Assembly: GCF_009208735.1 (NCBI RefSeq)
Contig: NZ_WFLJ01000010.1
Coordinates: 1 to 64,000, forward strand
Length of the DNA stretch: 64,000 nucleotides
Source: Janthinobacterium rivuli
Lineage (GTDB): Bacteria > Pseudomonadota > Gammaproteobacteria > Burkholderiales > Burkholderiaceae_D
Direction: 5' to 3'
This document shows, piece by piece, positions 42,577 to 50,710 of the stretch. Positions within the stretch are counted from its first letter, which is position 1; each line of letters begins with the position of its first letter. The notes below the pieces were generated by a model. That model searched no databases and was not told where the DNA came from. It was given only the letters and a program-made list of their open reading frames with translations. A program made the translations under genes and the position numbers.

Positions 42577-44073
42577 CTAGAAATCGCGCAGGCGGTCGAA
42601 CAAGGCATACAGCGCCGCTACCTCGAGCAGTTGCGCCTGCGTCAGCACCTGCTCCAGCGCCACGTAGATTTCATCGCGCTCCACCGTTTCGATGATGCTG
42701 GAACGCCGCTCGATCTGGTTGAACACGGCGACATAGGCCGTGACCATTTCCTGCGCCATGGCATGCACAGTCTCGGAATCGCTCACGCCGTCAAGGGTGC
42801 GCGCCGTGGCCAGCAGTTTTTTATACGCCTGCGCCGCCTTCCTGGCATACGCCGCCGAGATGTGCTCGCGGCCATCCCAGTCGCGGAACGGGTTGTCCAG
42901 GTTTTCCGCCAGCCACTCGGGCTTGCGCGGCCGCGTCACCGACAGGTTCAAGCCCAGCGCCGCGGCCTTTTTATAGCTGGCCTTGATGGCCTTGGCCGCA
43001 TCGGCCGGCAGGCTGGCAAGGTGCAGGCTGGACAAGGATGGCAACTGCGCCGGCGTGGGGAAGTCGTCAGGGCCGTAGCCAAACAGTTCATACGCGGTGA
43101 ACTCTTGCAGGCGGGCCAATGTGGCGATGCTGGCCACGTTCGACGCCAGCCCCGGCTTGCCCCAGACGGTCAGGTCGGTCAGCCCGGGAAAACGCTGCGC
43201 CACCACGTCGAAATCCACGGTCGGCATCGCGCTCAGCGACAGGTGCATCAATTCATCGAGGCCGTGGAATGGCGCCAGGGCGCCGCAACACTGCAGGCGC
43301 AGGAAGCGCCCTGCATGCGGGTCGTCGATGCGCAGCGACGGCGACGGTGCGCCATTCAGTATCAGGGTGTTCAAGCCCTCGTTCAGGCGCAGTGATCGCA
43401 AGCCTTCGGCATGCACGATGAGGCGGCCGACATTGCTGTTGCTCAAGTCGAGTTCGCTCACCGTCGATGACTGCCACTGCACTTCGCTGATGATCGGGTT
43501 GCCGTTGATATAGGCGGCCAGCGCCGCGCTGCCGTCGCGCGTCTCAATCGCCGTCAGGCAAGGCAGCTGGTCCAGTTCGGACAGATCGCCGAGCGCCTGC
43601 AGGACGCCATCGCCGATGCGGCTCGTATTCTGGCGCAGGGACTGGCCGCCTATGCGCACTTCCTCGCTCGATGCCGCCTTGAAGCGCAGGCGCCTGGCCG
43701 GGTCGACCTGCTCCCAGCGGCGCTGCCGATACAGACTGTCGCCCATGTGCCAGCCGCCGCTGTAGCTCTTCACTTGCGTATCGACCAGAGGCGCGATATT
43801 GGCCACCAAGGTGTAAGCCCGCGGCACCCTGGCATTGACGAAACTGTGGTCGTGGCGGCGGTTCCAGAAATAGTAATCGCACACCAGCGGGCGCATCAAT
43901 TGCACGGCCGCCGCATCGGGCAAGGCGTCGCCCGCCCAGTCCAGCTCCAGGACGGCGGCCAGCGGCGCCCTGCCGGACGAAGCGTCGTCCTCGATGGCGG
44001 TGACCTGGCAAGCCACATACTGCTGCAGCCTGGACGAAAACACGCTGTAAATATCTCCAACCTTGGCAAGCAC
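42577..44073 (-). CDS. hypothetical protein with leucine-rich-repeat-like middle
   Basis: This is a 498-residue cytoplasmic protein of unknown function. The best start is the GTG at 44073 (AAGGAAATGAC before it). The N-terminus, VLAKVGDIYSVFSSRLQQYVACQV, resembles the opening of Imm26-like immunity proteins (KxGDIFAI). The middle (about 190-340) has spaced Leu and Asn patterns (SELDLSNSNVGRLIVHAEGLRSL, MHLSLSAMPTVDF) like short leucine-rich repeats. The C-terminal 150 residues are charged and helical. It precedes blaI on the same strand with a 63-bp gap. An immunity-type role is a guess. Confidence 0.55.
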   Translation of the reverse strand: MLAKVGDIYSVFSSRLQQYVACQVTAIEDDASSGRAPLAAVLELDWAGDALPDAAAVQLMRPLVCDYYFWNRRHDHSFVNARVPRAYTLVANIAPLVDTQVKSYSGGWHMGDSLYRQRRWEQVDPARRLRFKAASSEEVRIGGQSLRQNTSRIGDGVLQALGDLSELDQLPCLTAIETRDGSAALAAYINGNPIISEVQWQSSTVSELDLSNSNVGRLIVHAEGLRSLRLNEGLNTLILNGAPSPSLRIDDPHAGRFLRLQCCGALAPFHGLDELMHLSLSAMPTVDFDVVAQRFPGLTDLTVWGKPGLASNVASIATLARLQEFTAYELFGYGPDDFPTPAQLPSLSSLHLASLPADAAKAIKASYKKAAALGLNLSVTRPRKPEWLAENLDNPFRDWDGREHISAAYARKAAQAYKKLLATARTLDGVSDSETVHAMAQEMVTAYVAVFNQIERRSSIIETVERDEIYVALEQVLTQAQLLEVAALYALFDRLRDF

Positions 44074-44170
44074 GTCATTTCCTTGTATCGAACGGTGAGG
44101 GCAGCACGATAGCAAAAATTGGCGGCGCGCGGCGTACGCGCCGCCGGAGCCGCCAGGGTGTTTACCCGGC

Positions 44171-45517
44171 TCAGTCCACGTGCAATTTGTGGTGCATGCG
44201 CCGCAGGCCCAGCCACACGCCGGCCGCCACGAACGGCACCAGCGCGCCGACGAGGATTTCCGGATTCACGGGCAGCCCCAGCACCTTGGCCGCCTTGCCC
44301 GTGTAGCTGAACAGGCCGATCACGTAATACGAAATGGCGGCCACGGACAAGCCTTCCACCGCTTGCTGCAAGCGCAGCTGCTGCGCGGCGCGGGCGTTCA
44401 TCGATTGCAGGATTTGCCGGTTCTGCAATTCCTGCACGATGCCGACGCGCGTGCGCAGCAAGTCATTCGTGTTGGCGATGCGCTGCGCCATCGCTTCCTG
44501 GCGGCTGGCCATCGCTTCACACGTATTCATGGCGGGCGTCAAACGGCGGTCCATGAATTCCTCGACCGTGGGGATGCCCTCGATGCGCACTTCGCGCAAC
44601 TCGTCGATGCGCGCCTTGACCAGGCCCATGTAGGCTTTCGAGGCGGAAAAGCGGTAGCTATTGTCGAGCGACAGCTTTTCAATGCGGGCCGCCAGGCGCG
44701 TGATGCGGTCGAGCAAGGCTTGTTCGGCTACGCCCTCGTCCGCCTTGCTGGCGCCCGGCGCGTCGTCCGTGTCGACCATGGCGGCGGCCAGGGTCGCCAG
44801 CTCATTCTCGATGGCATTCAACGAAGGCGCCGCCTGCATGGCGTAGGGCAAGCCCAACAAGGCCATCATGCGGTAGGTTTCGATTTCCAGCACGCGCTGC
44901 ACCAAGCGGCCCGACTGCTGCGAGCGCATGCCCGCGTCGCGGATGACGAAACGGCTGAAGCCGTCCGACTGGATGGTGAAATCCGTCCACAGTTCGCCGC
45001 CCTGCAGCACCTTGCTGCCGGCCAGGGTATTGCCTTCGAACACGCGCGACAAGCCTTGCATGAAAATCTCGGCCGGGGCCAATGCCTGCTCCAGCACCAC
45101 GTGCGCGGCCACCATCAGCTTGCCCTTCAAACCGACCAGCCACTGCTGCGGCAATTGCTCCAGCGGCATGCGCTCGAACGCCTGCGCCAAAGGCAAGGCC
45201 TGCCCCGGATGCTCGGCGAAGGTGAACGTGGCAAATTCCGTGTGGCATTCCCATTTCAGGCGGAAGCGGCCAAAGTCGTAATAAAAATACTTGGCTTCGG
45301 CGGCGGGTGGCGTGACGCCGAAATGCGTGCACAGGGCCGCCAGGGTGGCGTGCTGGGCCGCCATATTCGACGCGCCCGGCGCCGCGCTGTCATCCTTGTA
45401 CACGGCCAGATGGGTGATCAGCTCGGGGGCGTCGAGCTGCAAAAACGGCCGCGAGTGGATTTCCGCGGCCAGCGGCACGCGCAAGGCGTGGTTCAAACTG
45501 GAGTTAATCAAGTGCAT
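44171..45517 (-). CDS. DUF3422 family membrane-anchored protein
   Basis: This 448-residue protein belongs to DUF3422. It opens NHALRVPLAAEIHSRPFLQL and has YDFGRFRLKWECHTEFATFTF, both conserved in the family. A long helical middle (about 230-390) precedes two hydrophobic segments near the C-terminus (AISYYVIGLFSY and EILVGALVPFVAAGVWLGL), so it is probably an inner-membrane protein with a large cytoplasmic part. The ATG at 45517 fits the family start better than 45574. Its function is unknown. Confidence 0.8.
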   Translation of the reverse strand: MHLINSSLNHALRVPLAAEIHSRPFLQLDAPELITHLAVYKDDSAAPGASNMAAQHATLAALCTHFGVTPPAAEAKYFYYDFGRFRLKWECHTEFATFTFAEHPGQALPLAQAFERMPLEQLPQQWLVGLKGKLMVAAHVVLEQALAPAEIFMQGLSRVFEGNTLAGSKVLQGGELWTDFTIQSDGFSRFVIRDAGMRSQQSGRLVQRVLEIETYRMMALLGLPYAMQAAPSLNAIENELATLAAAMVDTDDAPGASKADEGVAEQALLDRITRLAARIEKLSLDNSYRFSASKAYMGLVKARIDELREVRIEGIPTVEEFMDRRLTPAMNTCEAMASRQEAMAQRIANTNDLLRTRVGIVQELQNRQILQSMNARAAQQLRLQQAVEGLSVAAISYYVIGLFSYTGKAAKVLGLPVNPEILVGALVPFVAAGVWLGLRRMHHKLHVD

Positions 45518-45648
45518 GATAGCCAAAGGTAAAGTTGCAAAACTGCTTAGACCCGCGCGCGTGCTGCTGTGCACGCGGCGAAGGTCTGATTGTCACAGTG
45601 TAACAAAGCAGGAAGCATGCCACTTTTTTTCAAGGCCGATCATGTCGT

Positions 45649-46848
45649 TTAGGCAAGTGCAGTCGCATCCTGCCCCTCCCCTTGGCGGCTGCCCAGCCAC
45701 CAGAACGCGGCGGCCAGCGCCACGGCCGACGCCTGTCCCAGCGCCAGCTTGAACGCACTGTCGAACAGCAACGGTGCGACAAAACCGGACACCAGCGCAA
45801 ACACCAGCATCTGCACGAAGTTTTGCAGGGACGCGGCCAGGCCCCGCATGCGCGGGAAAATGTCGAGCGTCGACATGGTCATGCCCGGCAAGGCCAGCGA
45901 CATGCCGAACGCGTACAGCATCACGGGCACGACGGCGAACGGGATGCTGGCCGCGAACCAGTGGTTGTAGGCTATGTTGAGCGCGCCCGTGGCCGCCATG
46001 ACCAGCAAGCCCCAGCGCACCAGCACGGTGCTTTTCACCACATGGGCCAGCTTGCCCGACAGCGCCGAGCCCAGCACCAGACCGGCCACCATGGGGATGA
46101 ACATCCAGCCGAAGGCCGTTTCCGGCAAGCGCAGCAGTTCCAGGATGAAATGCGGGGCCGAGGCGATGTACAGGGCGAAGCCGCCAAAGGCGAAGGCCAC
46201 GGCCAGCGAACGCAGCAGGAACGCCCGGTGGCGCAAGGCCAGCCAGTAATTGCGCGCGATGTTGCCTGGATGAAAGGGTTGGCGTTGCTCGACGGATAAA
46301 CTTTCCGGCAAGCCTTTCAGACAGGCGAGCAACAGCAGCACCGTGACGGAAAAGGTGAACACGAACGTGGATTGCCAGCCATACGCCACATGCAGCCAGC
46401 CGCCGATGATGGGGGCGATGGCGGGCGCGATACCGAACACCATCATGATATTGGCCAGCATCTTTTGCGCGGCCGCGCCCGACAGGCTGTCGCGCACGAT
46501 GGCTTGCCCGATGACCCGGCCCGCACCCGCCGAAGCGCCCTGCATGCCGCGGAAGAACAGCAGCCAGCCAAAGCTGGGCGCGAACGCTGCGCCGATGGAG
46601 CCGACGGCGAAGATCAGCAAGGAGGCGAGAATCACGGGACGGCGGCCAAACGAGTCGGACAAGGTGCCGTAGAACAAGGTCATGAAGGCATAGGCGGCCA
46701 GGTAGACGCTCAGGGTCTGCTGCACCAGCACGCTGCTGACGTCGAAATGCGCGCCAATCGCGGGAAACGACGGCAGGAAGGTATCGGTGGCGAACGGGCC
46801 CAGCATGGCCAGCCCGGCCAGCACCAGGGTCAGGTTACGGGCCTTCAT
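45649..46848 (-). CDS. Bcr/CflA-type multidrug efflux MFS transporter
   Basis: This 399-residue inner-membrane drug:proton antiporter has twelve hydrophobic segments. It shows FATDTFLPSFPAIGAHF (19-35), typical of Bcr/CflA proteins, the loop-2 motif GTLSDSFGRRPVIL, and RGMQGASAGAGRVIGQAIVRD in helix 5. Its start overlaps the TetR gene stop by 4 bp, so regulator and pump are co-transcribed. Substrates are unknown; relatives export bicyclomycin, chloramphenicol or sulfonamides. Confidence 0.87.
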   Translation of the reverse strand: MKARNLTLVLAGLAMLGPFATDTFLPSFPAIGAHFDVSSVLVQQTLSVYLAAYAFMTLFYGTLSDSFGRRPVILASLLIFAVGSIGAAFAPSFGWLLFFRGMQGASAGAGRVIGQAIVRDSLSGAAAQKMLANIMMVFGIAPAIAPIIGGWLHVAYGWQSTFVFTFSVTVLLLLACLKGLPESLSVEQRQPFHPGNIARNYWLALRHRAFLLRSLAVAFAFGGFALYIASAPHFILELLRLPETAFGWMFIPMVAGLVLGSALSGKLAHVVKSTVLVRWGLLVMAATGALNIAYNHWFAASIPFAVVPVMLYAFGMSLALPGMTMSTLDIFPRMRGLAASLQNFVQMLVFALVSGFVAPLLFDSAFKLALGQASAVALAAAFWWLGSRQGEGQDATALA

Positions 46849-47519
46849 GCGCCCGCCTGCGTGGCATATTGACGGCGCAAGCCATCGAGGGCCGCCAGCG
46901 AAAACGCGGCGATATGCCGGGCGATATCGGCGATGCCCGCCTCGTCATAGGTGATTTCCGGCACCACCAGTTCATGCACGATGCGCGAACGGGCATAGAA
47001 CACGGCCTGGCCGATCACGCTGAACACGCATTTCTGCACCACCTCGTCCGGCATGGCCTCCCCCACCACACCGCGGATCAAGCCCGTAAACAGGGCGTGC
47101 TGCGGGCGCACATTGCGTTCGGCCAACTTGTGGATGGCGGCCGTCGGCTCGATCAGCTCGCGCGCCACCAGGCGGCTGAACAGGGAAGCGGGCCCCGAGC
47201 GCAGCATGTCGGAGACGAGCGCCTCGATGGCCAGGCGCAGCTGTTCCACCGGCGGCAACTGCGCCCGCGCGCTGGCGGCAGCCACGTCGGCGGCCGAGGC
47301 GCGCGCCAGCTCACGCGCGTAATCGAAGGCGGCCAGGTGCAGCTCTTCCTTGCTGTGAAAATAATAATTCACCATCGCCACGTTGACGTGGGCCGCTTCG
47401 CAGATCCTGCGCACGGACGCGAGCTTGTAGCCCTCGTCGGCAAACAGGTCCGCCGCCGCCTGCAGGATGCGCGCGCGCGCCGGTTCGTTTTCTTTTTCGC
47501 TTTCCTTTTCTTGCTTCAT
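46845..47519 (-). CDS. TetR/AcrR family repressor (CecR/DUF1956 type)
   Basis: This 224-residue repressor has an N-terminal TetR helix-turn-helix (RILQAAADLFADEGYKLASVRRICEAAHVNVAMVNYYFHSK) and a C-terminal domain resembling DUF1956 of CecR/YbiH. The ATG at 47519 with GGGA upstream gives the usual charged start; a longer frame to 47570 overlaps an operator. It is the first gene of the operon with the Bcr/CflA pump. Two palindromes just upstream are its likely operators. Confidence 0.86.
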   Translation of the reverse strand: MKQEKESEKENEPARARILQAAADLFADEGYKLASVRRICEAAHVNVAMVNYYFHSKEELHLAAFDYARELARASAADVAAASARAQLPPVEQLRLAIEALVSDMLRSGPASLFSRLVARELIEPTAAIHKLAERNVRPQHALFTGLIRGVVGEAMPDEVVQKCVFSVIGQAVFYARSRIVHELVVPEITYDEAGIADIARHIAAFSLAALDGLRRQYATQAGA

Positions 47520-47533
47520 GCCATTCCCATCTT

Positions 47534-47549
47534 TTAAACAACCGTTTAA
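47534..47549. promoter_or_regulatory. TetR-type operator 1 upstream of the repressor gene
   Basis: TTAAAC-AACC-GTTTAA has perfect 6-bp arms around 4 nt, 14 bp before the repressor ATG. It shares the AAACA / GTTTAA halves with the second palindrome at 47569. Confidence 0.6.
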
Positions 47550-47568
47550 TATTCTTCGGCATTGTATC

Positions 47569-47580
47569 AAACAGCTGTTT
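47569..47580. promoter_or_regulatory. TetR-type operator 2
   Basis: AAACAGCTGTTT is a perfect 12-bp palindrome in an AT-rich setting, with its centre 33 bp from that of operator 1. It probably overlaps the promoter of the repressor-pump operon. Confidence 0.6.
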
Positions 47581-47599
47581 AATTTTCAGGCGGACGCAA

Positions 47600-47623
47600 A
47601 AAAGCCCGGCGGACCGGGCTTTT
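47600..47623 (-). terminator. rho-independent terminator of the copper-delivery operon
   Basis: AGCCCGG and CCGGGCT form 7-bp arms around CGGA, flanked by AAAA and TTTT runs, so it may work on both strands. It lies 19 bp after the PCuAC gene stop. Confidence 0.85.
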
Positions 47624-47642
47624 CACGGGTGTAGCGGGAAGC

Positions 47643-48113
47643 TTAGTGCTTCATCGCCGGCATCGGTGCCGAGGCGGCGCCCAGCGGACGGGCCACGGCA
47701 TTGACTTCGATCGTTTCGCGGCGCTTGTCCTCGCCTTCGACGACGAGGGTCAGCGGAATCTTGTCGCCCGCCTTCACCTGCCCTTTGAGTTCCAGCAGCA
47801 TCACGTGGTAGCCGCCCGGTTTCAATTCGACGGCTTTGCCGGCTGGCAAGGCGATTTCCTTGACCTGGCGCATGCGCATCATATTGTCCGTCATGCTCAT
47901 TTCATGGATTTCCGCCACGCCGGCCACGGGCGAGCGCACTTCCAGCAGGCGCATGGCTTTCGGCGCCGTGATCTGCATGAAGGCGCCCGTGGCTTTTTGC
48001 TGGGGCACGGTGGCGCGCACCCACGGGTCGGTGATCTGCACGGAAGTCTGGGCAGCGGCGGAGAAGGACAGCACGGTCAGGGCCGTGGCCAGCAGGGTTT
48101 TCAGATGGGTCAT
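47643..48113 (-). CDS. periplasmic copper chaperone PCu(A)C
   Basis: This protein of about 156 residues has a signal peptide (ending SAAAQ) and belongs to the PCu(A)C family, which carries Cu(I) to the CuA site of cytochrome oxidase. The full H-M-x10-M-x21-H-x-M copper motif is present: H70, M81, H103, M105, in AEIHEMSM and GGYHVMLLEL. The ATG at 48113 is preferred over 48119 because GAGG is correctly spaced. It lies 18 bp after the SCO gene, its functional partner. Confidence 0.9.
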   Translation of the reverse strand: MTHLKTLLATALTVLSFSAAAQTSVQITDPWVRATVPQQKATGAFMQITAPKAMRLLEVRSPVAGVAEIHEMSMTDNMMRMRQVKEIALPAGKAVELKPGGYHVMLLELKGQVKAGDKIPLTLVVEGEDKRRETIEVNAVARPLGAASAPMPAMKH

Positions 48114-48131
48114 GATCATTCCTCGGTAGGG

Positions 48132-48728
48132 TTATAAGGTGTATTTCGATTGCATCAGGGTCTTGATGTCTTGCACGCACTCGTCGCCCGTCAACTGGTG
48201 TTTCAAGCCCAGGCGCATGCGCCCCTCGGTGTCGAGCACATAGCTGATGGCCGTGTGGTCCATCGTGTACGAACTGCCGCTCGGCACGCGGCGGTAGAAG
48301 ACCTTGTAATTGAAGGCCGTCTGCGCCGTCGCCTTCGGATCCGTGCGCAAGCCCAGGAAGCTGGGGTCGAAGGCACGCATGTATTCGCCCAGCAACTCGG
48401 GCGTGTCGCGCTCGGGGTCGATGCTGATGAAGATCACTTGCAGTTTGTCGGCATCCGGCCCCAGCTTCTGGCGGATTTCCAGCGCGCGCGACAAGGCTGT
48501 CGGGCACACGTCCGGGCATTGCGTGAAGCCAAAAAAGACCATCACGTACTTGCCCTTGAAGTCGGCCAGGGTGTACACCTTGCCGTCGGGGCCGCTCAAC
48601 TTGAAGTCGGGCTTGTAATCGCCTCCCGTCAAGTCGAGGCCGTTGTAATGGGGTTTTGGCGCTGGTTCGCAAGCGGCAAGCGTAAGCAATCCCGCCGTGC
48701 CGGCGAGAAGGAAAAGACGACGTTTCAT
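48132..48728 (-). CDS. SCO1/SenC family copper-insertion lipoprotein
   Basis: This 198-residue thioredoxin-fold protein helps metallate cytochrome c oxidase. LTLAAC (15-20) is a lipobox, so it is probably a lipid-anchored periplasmic protein. The copper/redox ligands are present: CPDVC (C71, C75) and H158 in TMDHTAISY. It lies between a DUF2946 gene and the PCuAC gene, all on one strand, forming a copper-delivery unit. Confidence 0.92.
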   Translation of the reverse strand: MKRRLFLLAGTAGLLTLAACEPAPKPHYNGLDLTGGDYKPDFKLSGPDGKVYTLADFKGKYVMVFFGFTQCPDVCPTALSRALEIRQKLGPDADKLQVIFISIDPERDTPELLGEYMRAFDPSFLGLRTDPKATAQTAFNYKVFYRRVPSGSSYTMDHTAISYVLDTEGRMRLGLKHQLTGDECVQDIKTLMQSKYTL

Positions 48729-48790
48729 GGCATTCTGGCCCGATGGGCGTAGTGGATACAGTTAAGACGTGGAAGGCGTGACTGCTGCGT

Positions 48791-49189
48791 TCAGGCAGCA
48801 ACAGGGGGGCCGCGCGGGCTGGCGGCCAGCCACGCGAACGGCGCCCGCGGCGCCTGGCAGAACAGGGGCGGATAGTGATCGTGGCCCGTGATGACGGCCA
48901 GCATCGATGACGACGATGGCGGCAAGCCCACGCTGCCCGCATGGCTCATGCAGAACGGGCAATGCTCGATGTGGTGCAGCACGGAATCGGTGGTGGACTT
49001 GGCGGCCGGCGCCAGGTCCGCTTGCGTGTAGACGGCGCCGCTGGCCGAGCAAATGTCGACGGCGGCATTGTTCGCGTTCGCGTGCAACGAGGCAAATGCA
49101 TACGACAGGGATGGCGACAGCGCATTGAGCAGTATCGCCAGGCAGGCGAACCACATATGCCACTGTTTGCGCTTCAATAATGATCCCAT
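48791..49189 (-). CDS. DUF2946 family protein (putative metal-binding)
   Basis: This 132-residue protein has a hydrophobic N-terminal signal or anchor (about 12-30) and a HHIEHCPFCMSHAG motif, the hallmark of DUF2946. The clustered His and Cys, plus HDHYPPLFC later, suggest metal binding in the periplasm. DUF2946 genes are often found near copper-handling genes, as here upstream of SCO and PCuAC. Copper binding is inference. Confidence 0.75.
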   Translation of the reverse strand: MGSLLKRKQWHMWFACLAILLNALSPSLSYAFASLHANANNAAVDICSASGAVYTQADLAPAAKSTTDSVLHHIEHCPFCMSHAGSVGLPPSSSSMLAVITGHDHYPPLFCQAPRAPFAWLAASPRGPPVAA

Positions 49190-49213
49190 GGCCCCGATTA
49201 TAACGGAGTCCGG

Positions 49214-49807
49214 CTATCCGGGCGCCGGCCCGCGCAGGAACAGGCTGGGACGCACGCCGGCCACGTCCACGCAGGCGTCGCAAAACGCGGGGATCGAGGC
49301 GAAGCCGGAGCCGGCCGCCACTTGCGCCAGGTCGCGCTCGCCATGCACGCCGTCGGCGCCCGCCTGCGCCGCCGTGTGCAGCGCGTGCGCCAGGCGCTGC
49401 TCGCGCACCAGACTGAGCAACGCCTCGCCCTCGGAAAACAGGCGCGCCCTGGCCTTGTGCGGCGTCACTTGCCACAGGGCCGCCAGGCGCGCCGCCGTCC
49501 ATTTGCCTTGCGGCGTATCAAAGATGTGCTGCGCCAGCGCCTGACTCCAGCGCTTGCCGCCGCCGTGGCCCCCCTCCGTTTCCTCGCCTTCCAGCGCCAG
49601 GGTGAACACGGCCGGCTTGCCCCGCCCCGGCATCACGTCGCAGGCGAAGCGCAAGAAGGCGGGCACGACGAAACTGTCGCCGCTGGCCAGCTTCTTGGTG
49701 GTGATTTCATTGTGCAAGGTCACAAAACCCTGGCGCACGGTGACGCGCAGCCTGAGCGGAAAGCGCAAGCCCAGCAAGTGCAAGGGATGATCGGAAACGA
49801 GGGCCAT
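49214..49807 (-). CDS. AraC-type helix-turn-helix protein
   Basis: This 197-residue protein has a beta-rich N-terminal half (HLLGLRFPLRLRVTVRQGFVTLH) and a C-terminal AraC-like DNA-binding domain with two predicted helix-turn-helix units (AARLAALWQVTPHKARARLF and LAQVAAGSGFASIPAFCDAC). It is shorter than most AraC regulators. It lies upstream of the DUF2946 gene on the same strand, 24 bp away. Its target is unknown. Confidence 0.68.
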   Translation of the reverse strand: MALVSDHPLHLLGLRFPLRLRVTVRQGFVTLHNEITTKKLASGDSFVVPAFLRFACDVMPGRGKPAVFTLALEGEETEGGHGGGKRWSQALAQHIFDTPQGKWTAARLAALWQVTPHKARARLFSEGEALLSLVREQRLAHALHTAAQAGADGVHGERDLAQVAAGSGFASIPAFCDACVDVAGVRPSLFLRGPAPG

Positions 49808-49869
49808 GCGTCAGGTCAAGATGGTGAACGAGCCGTCAGCATGCCACACATCGCGCAAGCAGTCTGTCA

Positions 49870-50571
49870 TCACAGCGACGCCACGCCATAACGGCGCAAG
49901 CCATCGAGGTCGACCACGCGGATGGATTGGTAGGCGATGCTGATGAGCTTTAGTTCGGCCAGATGGCCCAGCGCCTGGTTCACGCGCTGGCGCGAAATGC
50001 CGGTCAGCAAGCCGATTTCTTCCTGCGACAGCTCAAGCACGCTGGAGGTGCGCGGATATAACATGGGGTGGAACAGCTGCGCGATCGCTTGCGCCACTTG
50101 CGCGTCGACGGCCAGCAGGCGCTGGTTCTGGATGGTGGCGATGAATTGGCCCATGCGCTCGTTCAGCTGGCGGATGACGAAGGCATTGAAGGACAGGCTC
50201 TCGGCCAGCAGCAGATGGAACAGGTCCACCGGCACGAGGAGGATGCTCGATGCGCGCACGGCCACCACGTCGTAGCGGCGCAATTCGCGCTTGAGCACGC
50301 TACCCTCGCCGCACCAGCCGCCCGCCGGCACGCCGGAAAACGTGGCGCCGCGCCCGTCGGCATTGTAGACGGCCAGCTTGATCAAGCCCGTGTGCACGCC
50401 GATCCAGTGCGCCGACGGTTCGCCGCGCCGCGTGATGAAGGCGCCCGCCTCGTAATGCCGCAGCACGCTGCCAGCGCGCAACAGGGCCTGATGCCGGGTA
50501 TCGAGGGCCGTGAACCAGTCGTGGCTGTCGAGTTCGGGCACGGCACGCTCTACACTATCGTTGCTATCCAT
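49870..50571 (-). CDS. Crp/Fnr family transcriptional regulator
   Basis: This 233-residue regulator has an N-terminal cyclic-nucleotide-binding-like beta roll (about 25-140), a long dimer helix and a C-terminal winged helix (ELSQEEIGLLTGISRQRVNQALGHLAEL). The FNR cysteine cluster is absent, so it does not sense oxygen through an Fe-S centre of that type. It diverges from the acyl-CoA synthetase gene. The 139-bp gap contains a TGTCA-N6-TGACA dyad and tandem GTCAC heptads, likely binding sites for this protein. Confidence 0.84.
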   Translation of the reverse strand: MDSNDSVERAVPELDSHDWFTALDTRHQALLRAGSVLRHYEAGAFITRRGEPSAHWIGVHTGLIKLAVYNADGRGATFSGVPAGGWCGEGSVLKRELRRYDVVAVRASSILLVPVDLFHLLLAESLSFNAFVIRQLNERMGQFIATIQNQRLLAVDAQVAQAIAQLFHPMLYPRTSSVLELSQEEIGLLTGISRQRVNQALGHLAELKLISIAYQSIRVVDLDGLRRYGVASL

Positions 50572-50583
50572 TTCATCCTTCTG

Positions 50584-50648
50584 TTGTCACTCGTCACCTG
50601 TCACCGCAGTTGTCACTAAGATGACAGTGATTTTCCAGCACCGGTGCT
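50584..50648. promoter_or_regulatory. control region with tandem GTCAC heptads and Crp-like dyad
   Basis: Three contiguous heptads ending GTCAC (50584-50590, 50591-50597, 50598-50604) and a fourth (50610-50616) precede TGTCACTAAGATGACA (50611-50626), a TGTCA-N6-TGACA dyad of the Crp/Fnr class. A perfect 12-bp palindrome, AGCACCGGTGCT, follows at 50637-50648. All lie between the divergent Crp/Fnr and acyl-CoA synthetase genes. Confidence 0.7.
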
Positions 50649-50710
50649 ATGCTAACCGGTATCAATCCCGAAACAGGGAGCCGCAGAATTTTATTTAACA
50701 GGAGACAAGC

